Shown piece by piece: positions 16,628 to 24,695 of a DNA stretch of 34,259 bases; position 1 is the first letter of the stretch, and each line of letters opens with the position of its first letter. The DNA comes from Lachnospiraceae bacterium (GTDB taxonomy: Bacteria; Bacillota; Clostridia; Lachnospirales; Lachnospiraceae), in contig CAAEMT010000054.1 in NCBI GenBank assembly GCA_900757145.1, forward strand, positions 1 to 34,259, given 5' to 3'. The position numbers and the translations under genes are program-made. The notes beneath the pieces are model-generated. The model had not been told where the DNA came from. It did not search any database and saw only the letters and a program-made list of their open reading frames with translations.

Positions 16628-19246
16628 ATGGATAAGAAATTATATGATATGATGGATTGGGCAGGCGTTGAGGCGATTATCTATTCGGAAGAAGATCATC
16701 CAGAGCAGTATTTAGGACCGCATCAGGTGGAGGATGGTATTACGATACAGGCTTTCTTTCCTGACGCCAGGGAAGTTACGGTGAAAGCAGGAGCTGTGGG
16801 GAAGGAAAAGAAGTATCTGATGGATATGGAGGACGAGACGGGATATTTTGCAGTTTTGATCCCGGGCAAACGAATTCCGGCATATACTTTTCTGGTAAAA
16901 TACGAGGATGATTCGGTGGTAGAGTATAAAGATCCGTATTCATTTGCTCCTCAGATCACAGAAAAAGATACAAAGAAATTTAATGCAGGTATCTGCTACG
17001 ATATTTATAATAAACTTGGCGCGCATCCGATGACGATCAATGGGACGGATGGCGTATATTTTGCGGTGTGGGCCCCGAATGCAATGCGTGTCAGCGTTGT
17101 AGGAGACTTTAATATGTGGGACGGCCGACGGCTTCCGATGAGACGGCTTGCGGATTCCGGTATTTTCGAATTATTCGTTCCGGAACTTTCGAAAGGAGAG
17201 ATTTATAAGTACGAGATTAAGGCAAAGGGCGGACTTACCTACCTGAAAGCCGATCCATATGCGAATGCCGCGGAGCTTCGTCCGAATACAGCTTCTGTAG
17301 TTACAGATCTGCGCGGATTTGAGTGGACTGATGAGAAATGGATGGAGCAGAGAAAGTCAGGCTCAACGAAGGATAAGCCGATGTTTGTTTATGAACTGCA
17401 TCTGGGTTCTTTCCGAAAGCCGGATGACGGACGGATTTTCTACAATTACCGTGAGCTGGCTCCGATGATTGCAGATTATGTAAAGGAGATGGGCTATACG
17501 CACGTAGAGCTGCTTCCGATCATGGAACATCCTTTTGACGGTTCTTGGGGCTATCAGGTGACAGGATATTATGCGCCAACGGCGAGATACGGTACACCGC
17601 AGGATTTTATGTATTTTATGAATTATATGCATGAACAGGGGATCGGTGTGATTTTGGATTGGGTTCCGGCTCATTTCCCACGAGATACGCATGGTCTGTC
17701 AGGTTTTGATGGAACGTGTCTATATGAACACCTCGATCCGCGTCAGGGTGCGCATCCGCATTGGGGAACGCTGATTTACAATTACGGCCGTCCTGAAGTA
17801 TCGAACTTCCTGATCGCGAATGCGCTGTTTTGGAAGAATGTTTATCATGCTGATGGAATCCGTATGGATGCCGTAGCTTCCATGCTGTATCTTGACTACG
17901 GAAAGAATGACGGCGAATGGGTAGCGAATATGTACGGCGGTAATGAGAATCTTGAGGCAGTCGAGTTCCTGAAGCATCTTAATTCGATATTTAAAAAGGA
18001 TAAAGACGGAGCGATACTTATTGCGGAAGAGTCTTCTGCATGGCCGAAGATTACGACGCCTGTGGAAGAGGACGGTCTTGGATTCGATTATAAATGGAAT
18101 ATGGGCTGGATGAATGATTTCCTTGGATATATGCAGCTTGATCCGTTTTTCCGCTCTTATCATCACGGTGAGTTGACGTTCAGTATGATCTATGCGTACA
18201 GCGAGGATTTTGTGCTGACGCTCTCACATGATGAGGTGGTACATGGCAAAGGCTCGATGATCGGCAAGATGCCGGGAAAACGCAAGGCGAAGTTTGCAAA
18301 CCTGCGTGCGGCTTACGGATACATGATGATGCATCCGGGCAAAAAGCTTCTGTTTATGGGACAGGATATTGCGCAGTTTGATGAGTGGAATGAAGAAAGT
18401 CAGGTAGAGTGGGAGCTTTTGCAGTATGACGAGCATCGCCAGATGCAGGATTATCTCAAGGCACTCGTGAAGCTTTACAAGGAACAGCCTGCGCTGTTTG
18501 CAAAGGATTATGATCCGGCAGGCTTTGAATGGATCAACAATATATCTGCTGATGAGAACATGCTTGTATTTATGCGCCGTACAGAAAAGGAAGAAGATGA
18601 TCTGCTTATCGTTGTAAACTTCTCCCCTCTCGTATATGAGAAACACAAGATCGGCGTACCGTACTGCGGCAAGTTTAAGGAAATCTTCAACAGTGACAGC
18701 ACACAGTTTGGCGGAGAGGGAAATACAAATCCGCGTGTAAAACCGTCAAAGAAAAGCCCGTGTGATGAACGGGAGGATTCTATAGAGGTGCTTGTGCCGC
18801 CTATGGGTATTTCCGTATTTAAGTGTACGAGGATCGAGGAAACACCAAAGAAGGAAAAAGAAACAAAGACGGCCGCAAAGAAAACAGCCAGAAAGACTGC
18901 GCAGAAAAAATCCACCGCAAAGACATCCGGAAAGACGGAAGCTAAAAAAACAGCACAAAAAAGTGATGATGCAAAGCAGGTTCCGGCAAAGCGGGAGAGC
19001 GGAGCTGTCGTAGCAGTGGAAAAGAAAAAGGGCGAGGTCGTAGCAGTAGAGAAGAAAAAGGGTGAGGTAGTACCCGTAGAGAAGAAAAAGGGCGAGGTCG
19101 TACCCGTAGAAAAGAAAAAGGGCGAAGCCGTAGCAGTAGAGAAGGCTTTCGTTCAGGAAGAAAAGCCAGTTCAGAGGAAAAAGACTGCCGGAAGGAAAGC
19201 TGCCGGTAAAGCAGTAAAAAAGGCAGACGCACATGAGGTCGAATAA
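16628..19246 (+). CDS. glgB: 1,4-alpha-glucan branching enzyme with a Lys/Ala-rich repetitive C-terminal tail
   Basis: Creates alpha-1,6 branches in glycogen. Residues 1 to about 735 are a GlgB: two N-terminal beta domains (CBM48-like, VWAPNAMRVSVVGDFN near 137) and a GH13 barrel with DWVPAHFP, nucleophile D414 in GIRMDAVASM, acid/base E467 in LIAEES, and LSHDEVVHGK. The enzyme proper ends around MGISVFKC. A further tail of about 134 residues, highly basic and alanine-rich (AAKKTARKTAQKK), is followed by four exact-register copies of a 10-residue unit VxVEKKKGEV and a final RKKTAGRKAAGKAVKK. Such histone H1-like tails are not part of branching enzymes. The start is the ATG at 16628 with SD GGAGGGG. 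The stop overlaps the next gene (TAATG). No other glycogen gene is adjacent. Confidence 0.95.
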   Translation: MDKKLYDMMDWAGVEAIIYSEEDHPEQYLGPHQVEDGITIQAFFPDAREVTVKAGAVGKEKKYLMDMEDETGYFAVLIPGKRIPAYTFLVKYEDDSVVEYKDPYSFAPQITEKDTKKFNAGICYDIYNKLGAHPMTINGTDGVYFAVWAPNAMRVSVVGDFNMWDGRRLPMRRLADSGIFELFVPELSKGEIYKYEIKAKGGLTYLKADPYANAAELRPNTASVVTDLRGFEWTDEKWMEQRKSGSTKDKPMFVYELHLGSFRKPDDGRIFYNYRELAPMIADYVKEMGYTHVELLPIMEHPFDGSWGYQVTGYYAPTARYGTPQDFMYFMNYMHEQGIGVILDWVPAHFPRDTHGLSGFDGTCLYEHLDPRQGAHPHWGTLIYNYGRPEVSNFLIANALFWKNVYHADGIRMDAVASMLYLDYGKNDGEWVANMYGGNENLEAVEFLKHLNSIFKKDKDGAILIAEESSAWPKITTPVEEDGLGFDYKWNMGWMNDFLGYMQLDPFFRSYHHGELTFSMIYAYSEDFVLTLSHDEVVHGKGSMIGKMPGKRKAKFANLRAAYGYMMMHPGKKLLFMGQDIAQFDEWNEESQVEWELLQYDEHRQMQDYLKALVKLYKEQPALFAKDYDPAGFEWINNISADENMLVFMRRTEKEEDDLLIVVNFSPLVYEKHKIGVPYCGKFKEIFNSDSTQFGGEGNTNPRVKPSKKSPCDEREDSIEVLVPPMGISVFKCTRIEETPKKEKETKTAAKKTARKTAQKKSTAKTSGKTEAKKTAQKSDDAKQVPAKRESGAVVAVEKKKGEVVAVEKKKGEVVPVEKKKGEVVPVEKKKGEAVAVEKAFVQEEKPVQRKKTAGRKAAGKAVKKADAHEVE
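19010..19144 (+). repeat. 30-nt in-frame tandem repeat in the glgB tail
   Basis: Units start at 19010, 19040, 19070 and 19100, with half a unit from 19130. Each encodes a 10-residue V-A/P-VEKKKGE-V/A block. The units differ at a few positions (GCA or CCC for the third residue, and synonymous changes), so the array is under some drift but stays in frame. Copy number is likely to vary between strains through slippage. Confidence 0.9.
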
Positions 19247-19677
19247 TGGAAAATATAAACGAGCAGGAATGCAGTCATGTTCATACATACACAGGCTTGG
19301 AACATACTGAGCATGAGCATACGCATACCCATACCCATGTAGGAAAAGACGGTACTGTGTATGAACATACGCATACGCATGAAGGGGCAGAGGGACATTC
19401 TCATTCCCATACACATACGCACGAGAATACAAAGGCGGTATTAAACCGCCTCTCCCGCGTGATCGGACATATGCAGTCGATCAAGCGGATGGTGGAGGAT
19501 GGCCGTGACTGCAGCGAGGTGTTGATTCAGCTTTCGGCAGTGAAAGCGGCGATCAACAATACCGGAAAGGTGATTTTGCAGGATCACATCAAGCACTGCC
19601 TTGTAGATGCAATCGAATCGGGCGATGTACAGGAAATAGAAGAATTGAATAAAGCGATCGATCGCTTTATTAAGTAG
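19246..19677 (+). CDS. CsoR/RcnR-family metal-sensing repressor with a histidine-rich N-terminus
   Basis: A 143-residue protein. Residues from about 60 to the end form a CsoR/FrmR-type helical domain (Trans_repr_metal): RLSRVIGHMQSIKRMVEDG, then Cys in RDCSEVL, then His and Cys in DHIKHC. This Cys-His-Cys set is the Cu(I)-type ligand triad of CsoR. The first 52 residues hold 16 histidines in HTHTHTH and HSHSHTHTH runs plus a Cys, an added metal-binding head that ordinary CsoR proteins (about 90-100 residues) lack. The ATG overlaps the glgB stop by one base; SD GAGGT lies inside glgB. No metal transporter or chaperone is adjacent, so its regulon lies elsewhere or it acts as a metal buffer. Nickel, copper, zinc or cobalt are all possible. 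Confidence 0.88.
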   Translation: MENINEQECSHVHTYTGLEHTEHEHTHTHTHVGKDGTVYEHTHTHEGAEGHSHSHTHTHENTKAVLNRLSRVIGHMQSIKRMVEDGRDCSEVLIQLSAVKAAINNTGKVILQDHIKHCLVDAIESGDVQEIEELNKAIDRFIK

Positions 19678-19714
19678 AAATTTGTAATTTTTGTGTAGTG
19701 AAGTTATTGTCAGA

Positions 19715-19737
19715 GGGATCAGTATCATGCTGATCCC
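19715..19737 (+). terminator. Perfect 8-bp hairpin after the metal-sensor gene
   Basis: GGGATCAG, 7-nt loop, CTGATCCC. No T-run follows on the plus strand (A-rich instead), so termination would be weak; it may act together with the palindrome at 19765-19786. An operator role is possible but it lies downstream of the gene. Confidence 0.4.
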
Positions 19738-19752
19738 AAAATATATAAAAAG

Positions 19753-19786
19753 GAAAAACAAAAGCTCCCGTATGATTATACGGGAG
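19753..19786 (-). terminator. Rho-independent terminator of the tRNA-Thr gene
   Basis: CTCCCGTAT and ATACGGGAG pair around a 4-nt loop (19765-19786). On the minus strand the stem is followed by CTTTTGTTTTT. It lies 9 nt past the tRNA 3' end and may also stop plus-strand transcripts from glgB and the sensor gene. Confidence 0.8.
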
Positions 19787-19795
19787 TTTATAGAG

Positions 19796-19868
<73 letters not shown>

Positions 19869-19895
19869 ACATCGATTATCGTAACCGACTTGATT

Positions 19896-19924
19896 ATTAT
19901 ATACAATTTTTTGCTACTTGGCAA
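19896..19924 (-). promoter_or_regulatory. Promoter of the tRNA-Thr gene
   Basis: On the minus strand, TTGCCA (19924-19919), a 17-nt spacer and a consensus TATAAT (19901-19896), about 27 nt upstream of the tRNA 5' end. Confidence 0.8.
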
Positions 19925-19978
19925 GTCCTTTTTACAAAAAAATAGAAAATGTTTATGGACTTTCTGCATTTTTAATCT

Positions 19979-19984
19979 TATAAT
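19979..19984 (+). promoter_or_regulatory. Possible -10 element for the MATE transporter gene
   Basis: TATAAT at 19979-19984, with a weak TGGACT 17 nt upstream as -35. A second option is TTGATA with TATACA slightly downstream. The region 19869-20060 contains no other gene on the plus strand. Confidence 0.3.
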
Positions 19985-20060
19985 TGATACGGTATATATT
20001 TGATGGATATACAATATAGATGAAATATTATTTATGACAGAAATACGAGGAGAGACAGTT

Positions 20061-21422
20061 ATGGAAAAGACACAAAAGACAACTCTGCTTACTGAAGGAC
20101 CTATCTGGAAGCGGATGACAGCATTTGCATTTCCGCTTTTTCTCGGAAATCTCTTTCAGCAGCTCTATAATACCGCAGATTCTCTGATCGTAGGGAATTT
20201 TCTCGGCAGCAATGCACTGGCAGCCGTTTCTTCGTCAGGAAGTCTGATTTTTTTGCTTGTAGGATTTTTTAATGGAATCGCAGTCGGAGCGGGCGTTGTG
20301 ATTGCGAAGTATTACGGTGCAAGGCAGACGGAAAAAGTACAGCGTGCGATACATACGACAATTGGATTCGGAGTGATTTCGGGCGTGCTGCTGACCATCA
20401 TCGGTATTTTGCTGGCGCCGCAGGTACTGATCTGGATGAAAACTCCGGCGGACGTTCTTCCGAATTCAGTCCTGTATTTCAGGATATATTTTCTGGGTTC
20501 GATCGCATTTGTACTGTACAATCAATTTGTCGGTATTTTGCAGTCGGTAGGTGATAGCCGTCATCCGCTGTACTATCTGATCATTTCATCACTCGTAAAC
20601 ATTGTGCTCGATCTGCTTTTTGTAGGAGTGTTCCATATGGGGGTCGGTTCCGCTGCTGCTGCAACGATTATTTCACAGTTTTTGAGTGCGGCGCTCTGCC
20701 TGTACCGGCTTATGCGCAAGAGTCCGCAAGAATATCGCGTATCGCTGCGCCGTGTCCGTCTTGATCCGTTCATGCTTCGTCAGATTATCTCAAACGGACT
20801 TCCGGCGGGACTGCAAAACTCCATTATTTCGATCGCAAATGTTGTCGTACAATCGAATATCAACAGCTTTGGAAAAATGGCAGTTGCAGGCTGTGGTTCC
20901 TATTCAAAGATTGAGGGATTCGGTTTTCTTCCGATTACCTGCTTCTCCATGGCACTTACAACTTTTATCAGTCAGAATCTTGGTGCTAGGCAATATGAGC
21001 GCGCGAAAAAGGGAGCGCGTTTTGGAATCACATGCAGTCTGATTCTTGCGGAGGTGATCGGAATTATTCTTTATGTTGCGATGCCGGTTCTTATCTCTGC
21101 GTTTAACAGTGATCCGGAAGTTATCGCATACGGAACCATGCAGGCACGAACCGTTACTCTGTTTTATTTCCTGCTTGCGTTTTCGCATTGCATTGCGGGA
21201 TTGATGCGTGGCGCCGGAAAATCAACTGTGCCCATGTTTGTCATGCTGATCTGCTGGTGTATCATTCGTGTGACATATATTACACTTGCTGTCCGCATCG
21301 TTCCGTCAATCCGCGTTGTTTTCTGGGCTTATCCGCTGACGTGGACATTAAGCTCGATCTTGTTTTTGATTTTTTATCTGAAATCAGACTGGCTGCACGG
21401 ATTTGAACAAAAAAAGGTATGA
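20061..21422 (+). CDS. MATE family multidrug/metabolite efflux transporter
   Basis: A 453-residue membrane protein with the 12-helix layout of MATE antiporters, in two six-helix halves. The N-terminal motif FPLFLGNLFQQLYNTADSLIVG with NALAAVSSSG and the mid-protein GLPAGLQNSIISIANVV with TTFISQNLGARQYERAKKG are typical. These proteins export cationic drugs or metabolites with Na+ or H+. The ATG at 20061 with SD GAGGAGA is preferred over the in-frame ATG at 20034. No adjacent regulator was recognised. The gene is monocistronic, ended by the long palindrome at 21446-21508. The substrate cannot be read from sequence. Confidence 0.93.
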   Translation: MEKTQKTTLLTEGPIWKRMTAFAFPLFLGNLFQQLYNTADSLIVGNFLGSNALAAVSSSGSLIFLLVGFFNGIAVGAGVVIAKYYGARQTEKVQRAIHTTIGFGVISGVLLTIIGILLAPQVLIWMKTPADVLPNSVLYFRIYFLGSIAFVLYNQFVGILQSVGDSRHPLYYLIISSLVNIVLDLLFVGVFHMGVGSAAAATIISQFLSAALCLYRLMRKSPQEYRVSLRRVRLDPFMLRQIISNGLPAGLQNSIISIANVVVQSNINSFGKMAVAGCGSYSKIEGFGFLPITCFSMALTTFISQNLGARQYERAKKGARFGITCSLILAEVIGIILYVAMPVLISAFNSDPEVIAYGTMQARTVTLFYFLLAFSHCIAGLMRGAGKSTVPMFVMLICWCIIRVTYITLAVRIVPSIRVVFWAYPLTWTLSSILFLIFYLKSDWLHGFEQKKV

Positions 21423-21445
21423 GATAAGAAGATAAGAATGAACAA

Positions 21446-21508
21446 AAAAGGACGTATGCCATATACTTTTGGAAATTATCCGAAAGACTATATGGCATAC
21501 GTCCTTTT
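21446..21508. terminator. Long bidirectional terminator palindrome
   Basis: A 20-bp perfect stem (AAAAGGACGTATGCCATATA at 21446-21465, its complement at 21489-21508) continues, after a C/A-C mismatch, into an inner CTTTTGGA/TCCGAAAG stem with one wobble and a 5-nt loop, so nearly the whole 63 nt is self-complementary. A-runs outside the left arm and T4 at the right make it functional in both directions between the convergent MATE and DUF4358 genes. Confidence 0.85.
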
Positions 21509-21517
21509 AAGACTGGT

Positions 21518-21985
21518 TTAGAAACCGTACTCTTTGAGGATCTTGTCAGCTCCATCAACATTGTCCGTTACACACAGTACCGTGTACGCTCCAGCGCTCT
21601 TTATGATAGCGTCATCGAGCCTTGCGACTTCTGCTTCGTTGTAGGAGGCGTACAGATCAGACTGATTGTTTACGCGTGTCTGGAACAGTTTTTCAACATC
21701 CGTTGTTTTTGCTGCGTCCTTGCTCTTTACGACAGCAATCTCACATGCCGTTGCTCCTGAGCTTGCATAAGCAGTACCCTCTTCGATCGCACCATCCTCA
21801 AAAAAGTAGATAGATGAAAGCATATCAGAGGCTGTTTCAGTCAACTTGTCAGACGTAACTGTCTCAAGCAGTTCGCCGGCAAGCTTTGCTGTGTCGATCG
21901 TTACATCCTTGTCCTTTCCGCCGCCGCATGCTGTCAGGCTAAATGCCATAGCCGCCGCGCAGAGAATTGCTGCAAATTTTTTCAT
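21518..21985 (-). CDS. DUF4358 domain lipoprotein
   Basis: A 155-residue secreted lipoprotein. The N-terminus is a lipobox signal peptide: KKF, hydrophobic AAILCAAAMAFSL, then TACGGG with the lipidated Cys at residue 20. The remainder (about 30-155) matches DUF4358, found beside MBOAT and SGNH acylation genes in Lachnospiraceae; its function is unknown. It is 27 nt downstream of the SGNH gene on the same strand, with SD AAAGGAG. Membrane-anchored location plus context suggest an accessory role in extracellular acyl transfer. That is inference. Confidence 0.85.
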   Translation of the reverse strand: MKKFAAILCAAAMAFSLTACGGGKDKDVTIDTAKLAGELLETVTSDKLTETASDMLSSIYFFEDGAIEEGTAYASSGATACEIAVVKSKDAAKTTDVEKLFQTRVNNQSDLYASYNEAEVARLDDAIIKSAGAYTVLCVTDNVDGADKILKEYGF

Positions 21986-22012
21986 AATGAATCTCCTTTC
22001 GTATTTCCTGAT

Positions 22013-23050
22013 TTATTTTTCTTTTTCTGTTTCTGACTCATCCTCTGAGGAGGAATCCTTCTGATCAGTTTCTTTTTTGTCATCGGAAGATTTTGTATCG
22101 CTTTTATCTTCCGCCGGAATGTAATGACTCTTCAGGTAAGTCAGCATTTGCTCACAGTATTCCGGATAGATATGCACGCCATCGCTCGTAGCGTCCTGGA
22201 TCAGCGAGCCGTATCCGTTTGATAAAAATTCGTTCAGATCCAGATAATGATACCCTTTTTCTTCGCAGATGTCCAGAAGAATAGAGTTGATTTTATCTAC
22301 ATTCGTATTATTAATATACTCTCCGGTAGAAACTTTGGACTCTTCCACATAAATGACACTGCAAATATAGAAGATCGCATTAGGCTGTATCTCCTGAAAA
22401 CGTTCGGTAACGGAGATGAAGCCCTCACGGAAAGCATCCCAGTCATATTCGCCCAAATCGTTTGTTCCGAGCATAATGTATATTTTGTTGTAGGAACCTC
22501 CAGAGAGGGCAGCTGCCACTGTGATATTGCCGTCAGGCGTCTGGATCACGTTTTGGTTTGTCATAGAAGCAAGCGACATACCTACACTTGTAAAAAAGCG
22601 TCCCTGCGTAATGCCGGAAGCGTTTCGGAAGCCTTCCATACGCGAGTCGCCGATAAAGACAGCGTCAGAAAAGTAGGAATCATCCACAGCAGGTTCAGTC
22701 TTTCTTACAATTGCAGGACTGTCCGGGTTTGATACTGTGGGAACGGTATTTTGCGCCGTATTGCCGGCAGCGCTGCTTCCTGCGTCTGTAGGGAGACCTG
22801 CAAGGGAACCGGATGGGTTCACATCAGGTGCGATTGGATCATCAGAGGAAGCTTCCGGATCTGTATTATTTTCCTTGCTGTCTGAATCAGATTCCTGGTT
22901 AGTTTCGATTGTATCGTGGGAAGTGCCGTGCTTTATCATAGTAATCACGAGACGTCCTTCAAATATGACAAGAACGAGGGTGACAATAATTAAAAGGTTC
23001 AGGATAAGACGATCCTGCCGTCTCCTTCGCCTGCGTTTTTGTGTTTGCAT
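22013..23050 (-). CDS. Membrane-anchored SGNH/GDSL hydrolase (probable surface O-acetylation or deacetylation enzyme)
   Basis: A 345-residue protein. A strongly basic N-terminus (KRRRRRRQDR) precedes one membrane helix at about residues 16-40 (LILNLLIIVTLVLVIF), so the body is extracytoplasmic. A Ser/Asp/Glu-rich linker of about 80 residues leads to an SGNH domain with block I FIGDSRMEG (nucleophilic Ser), block III MLGTNDLGEYDW and block V DGVHIYPEYC (Asp and His). A charged acidic/lysine tail follows. The ATG at 23050 with SD GGAG is chosen over an in-frame ATG at 23089 that lacks an SD. It is the first gene of a two-gene operon with DUF4358 and is divergent from the MBOAT gene. Confidence 0.9.
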   Translation of the reverse strand: MQTQKRRRRRRQDRLILNLLIIVTLVLVIFEGRLVITMIKHGTSHDTIETNQESDSDSKENNTDPEASSDDPIAPDVNPSGSLAGLPTDAGSSAAGNTAQNTVPTVSNPDSPAIVRKTEPAVDDSYFSDAVFIGDSRMEGFRNASGITQGRFFTSVGMSLASMTNQNVIQTPDGNITVAAALSGGSYNKIYIMLGTNDLGEYDWDAFREGFISVTERFQEIQPNAIFYICSVIYVEESKVSTGEYINNTNVDKINSILLDICEEKGYHYLDLNEFLSNGYGSLIQDATSDGVHIYPEYCEQMLTYLKSHYIPAEDKSDTKSSDDKKETDQKDSSSEDESETEKEK

Positions 23051-23089
23051 ATAGATTAATCTCCAATTTTTTCGTGGTAACAAATTCAT

Positions 23090-23117
23090 ATTATATAATA
23101 ATCAATAGCAAAGTCAA
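23090..23117 (-). promoter_or_regulatory. Promoter for the SGNH-DUF4358 operon
   Basis: On the minus strand, TTGACT (23117-23112), a 16-nt spacer and a consensus TATAAT (23095-23090). It lies about 75 bases from the divergent MBOAT promoter. Confidence 0.65.
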
Positions 23118-23170
23118 GTATTTCGGTAAATATGGGAAGATTTTGTCGTAAAAAGCAAAATAAAAATAAT

Positions 23171-23220
23171 TTGCGTCAGAAGCCTTTGTATTATATAATG
23201 TCGTGGTAGACGATTGTCTA
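23171..23220 (+). promoter_or_regulatory. Promoter for MBOAT-DHHW with adjacent inverted repeat
   Basis: TTGCGT (23171-23176), a 17-nt spacer and TATAAT (23194-23199). A 5-bp inverted repeat TAGAC-GATT-GTCTA (23207-23220) sits at the predicted transcription start, so it could be an operator or a 5' mRNA hairpin. Confidence 0.6.
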
Positions 23221-23245
23221 TGTATTATTTATGAGGAGATAACGT

Positions 23246-24667
23246 ATGATTTTCAGTAGTTTATTATTTCTCTTCCGGTTTCTTCCGGCAGTTCTTATCG
23301 TGTATTATATTGTGCCGCCGGCACTGCGTAATCTTGTGCTTCTGCTTTTCAGCCTTTTGTTTTACGCATGGGGTGAGCCAGTGTATATCATTTTGATGAT
23401 TGTTTCAATTCTCGTATCGTATACGGGAGGGATCATTGTAGACAGTCAGAAAAAAAGAGGCAATCAAGCTGCGGCAAAGATAGCGCTCATTATTTCTTCT
23501 GTTATCAGTTTGTCCTTGCTGGGATTTTTTAAGTACGCTGACTTTGCGATCGGTACAGTGAATTCACTTACCGGAATGGATTTCGAGCTTTTACATTTGG
23601 CGTTGCCGATTGGAATTTCCTTTTATACGTTCCAGACCATGTCTTATACGATTGACGTCTATCGAGGAGAAGCGCAGGTACAGAAGAACCTGATCTCGTT
23701 TGGCGCATATGTGACAATGTTCCCGCAACTGATTGCAGGGCCGATCGTTACATATAAGACGATCGACCAGCAGCTTCGCAGCCGGAAAGAGACGTCGGAA
23801 CAGTTTGCGCTTGGCATTCATCGTTTTATGATTGGTCTTGGCAAGAAGGTGCTGCTTGCAAATAATGCAGGTGCGTTGTGGAATGTTATACAGGGGATGA
23901 CGTATGATCAGCTTCCTGTTCTTACGGCATGGATGGGATTGGCAGCATACACTTTTCAGCTTTACTTTGATTTTTCAGCATATTCTGATATGGCGATTGG
24001 TCTGGGGCACATGTTTGGTTTCCGTTTTCTGGAAAACTTTAATTATCCGTATATTTCCAAGAGTATTACAGAATTCTGGAGGAGATGGCATATTTCGCTG
24101 GGCACATGGTTCCGGGATTACGTATACATTCCGCTTGGCGGAAACCGGGCTGGGACGCTGCGCCATATCCGCAATATTTTTGTGGTGTGGCTGCTGACAG
24201 GTTTTTGGCATGGCGCAGACTGGAACTTTGTAGTCTGGGGAATCTACTACGGAGTGCTCCTGTTTATTGAAAAATTTTTCCTTGGAAAGTATCTGAAGAA
24301 ACTGCCCTCTGTATTTCAGCACATTTACTGTATGTTCTTTGTGATGATCGGATGGAATCTGTTTGTCTTTGACGATATGGGGCGGGGACTTGACTTTATG
24401 CGCGCGCTGTTCGGCGGATACGGTCAGGGAATGTTGAATCAAGAAACGGTATACCTTCTTTATAATAATATGATCCTGCTTGTGATATTGATCGTGGGAA
24501 GCACACAGCTTCCAAAGAAAATCGGAGAGCGGCTCTGCCGTGCTCTTGCAGGATGTGATGCGGCAGTTATTGTAGTCAAGAACGTTTTTTATGCGGCCAT
24601 ATTCCTGCTGAGTGTAGCATGGCTTGTGGATGCGTCATTTAATCCGTTTTTGTATTTCAGATTTTAA
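23246..24667 (+). CDS. MBOAT family O-acyltransferase (AlgI/DltB/PatA-like)
   Basis: A 473-residue polytopic membrane protein with about 11 hydrophobic segments. It carries the MBOAT signatures YPYISKSITEFWRRWHISLG with FRDYVYIPLGGN near residue 290 and the active-site histidine in TGFWHGADWNFVVWG. Family members pass acyl groups from a cytoplasmic donor across the membrane to a partner that modifies a surface polymer. SD GAGGAG precedes the ATG. The partner is almost certainly the DHHW protein encoded 28 nt downstream, by analogy with AlgI-AlgJ/AlgX. The acceptor polymer is unknown. Confidence 0.94.
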   Translation: MIFSSLLFLFRFLPAVLIVYYIVPPALRNLVLLLFSLLFYAWGEPVYIILMIVSILVSYTGGIIVDSQKKRGNQAAAKIALIISSVISLSLLGFFKYADFAIGTVNSLTGMDFELLHLALPIGISFYTFQTMSYTIDVYRGEAQVQKNLISFGAYVTMFPQLIAGPIVTYKTIDQQLRSRKETSEQFALGIHRFMIGLGKKVLLANNAGALWNVIQGMTYDQLPVLTAWMGLAAYTFQLYFDFSAYSDMAIGLGHMFGFRFLENFNYPYISKSITEFWRRWHISLGTWFRDYVYIPLGGNRAGTLRHIRNIFVVWLLTGFWHGADWNFVVWGIYYGVLLFIEKFFLGKYLKKLPSVFQHIYCMFFVMIGWNLFVFDDMGRGLDFMRALFGGYGQGMLNQETVYLLYNNMILLVILIVGSTQLPKKIGERLCRALAGCDAAVIVVKNVFYAAIFLLSVAWLVDASFNPFLYFRF

Positions 24668-24695
24668 TGTGTAATTAGGTGGAGATTTGATTTCT

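Noticed and set aside
19010..19144. CRISPR-like 30-nt repeats
   Set aside because: Contiguous, in-frame coding repeats within glgB.
18746..19432. 228-residue minus-strand frame rich in Tyr, Phe and Leu
   Set aside because: Mirror of the glgB Lys-repeat tail and the His-rich head; the repetitive composition is inherited from the plus-strand genes.
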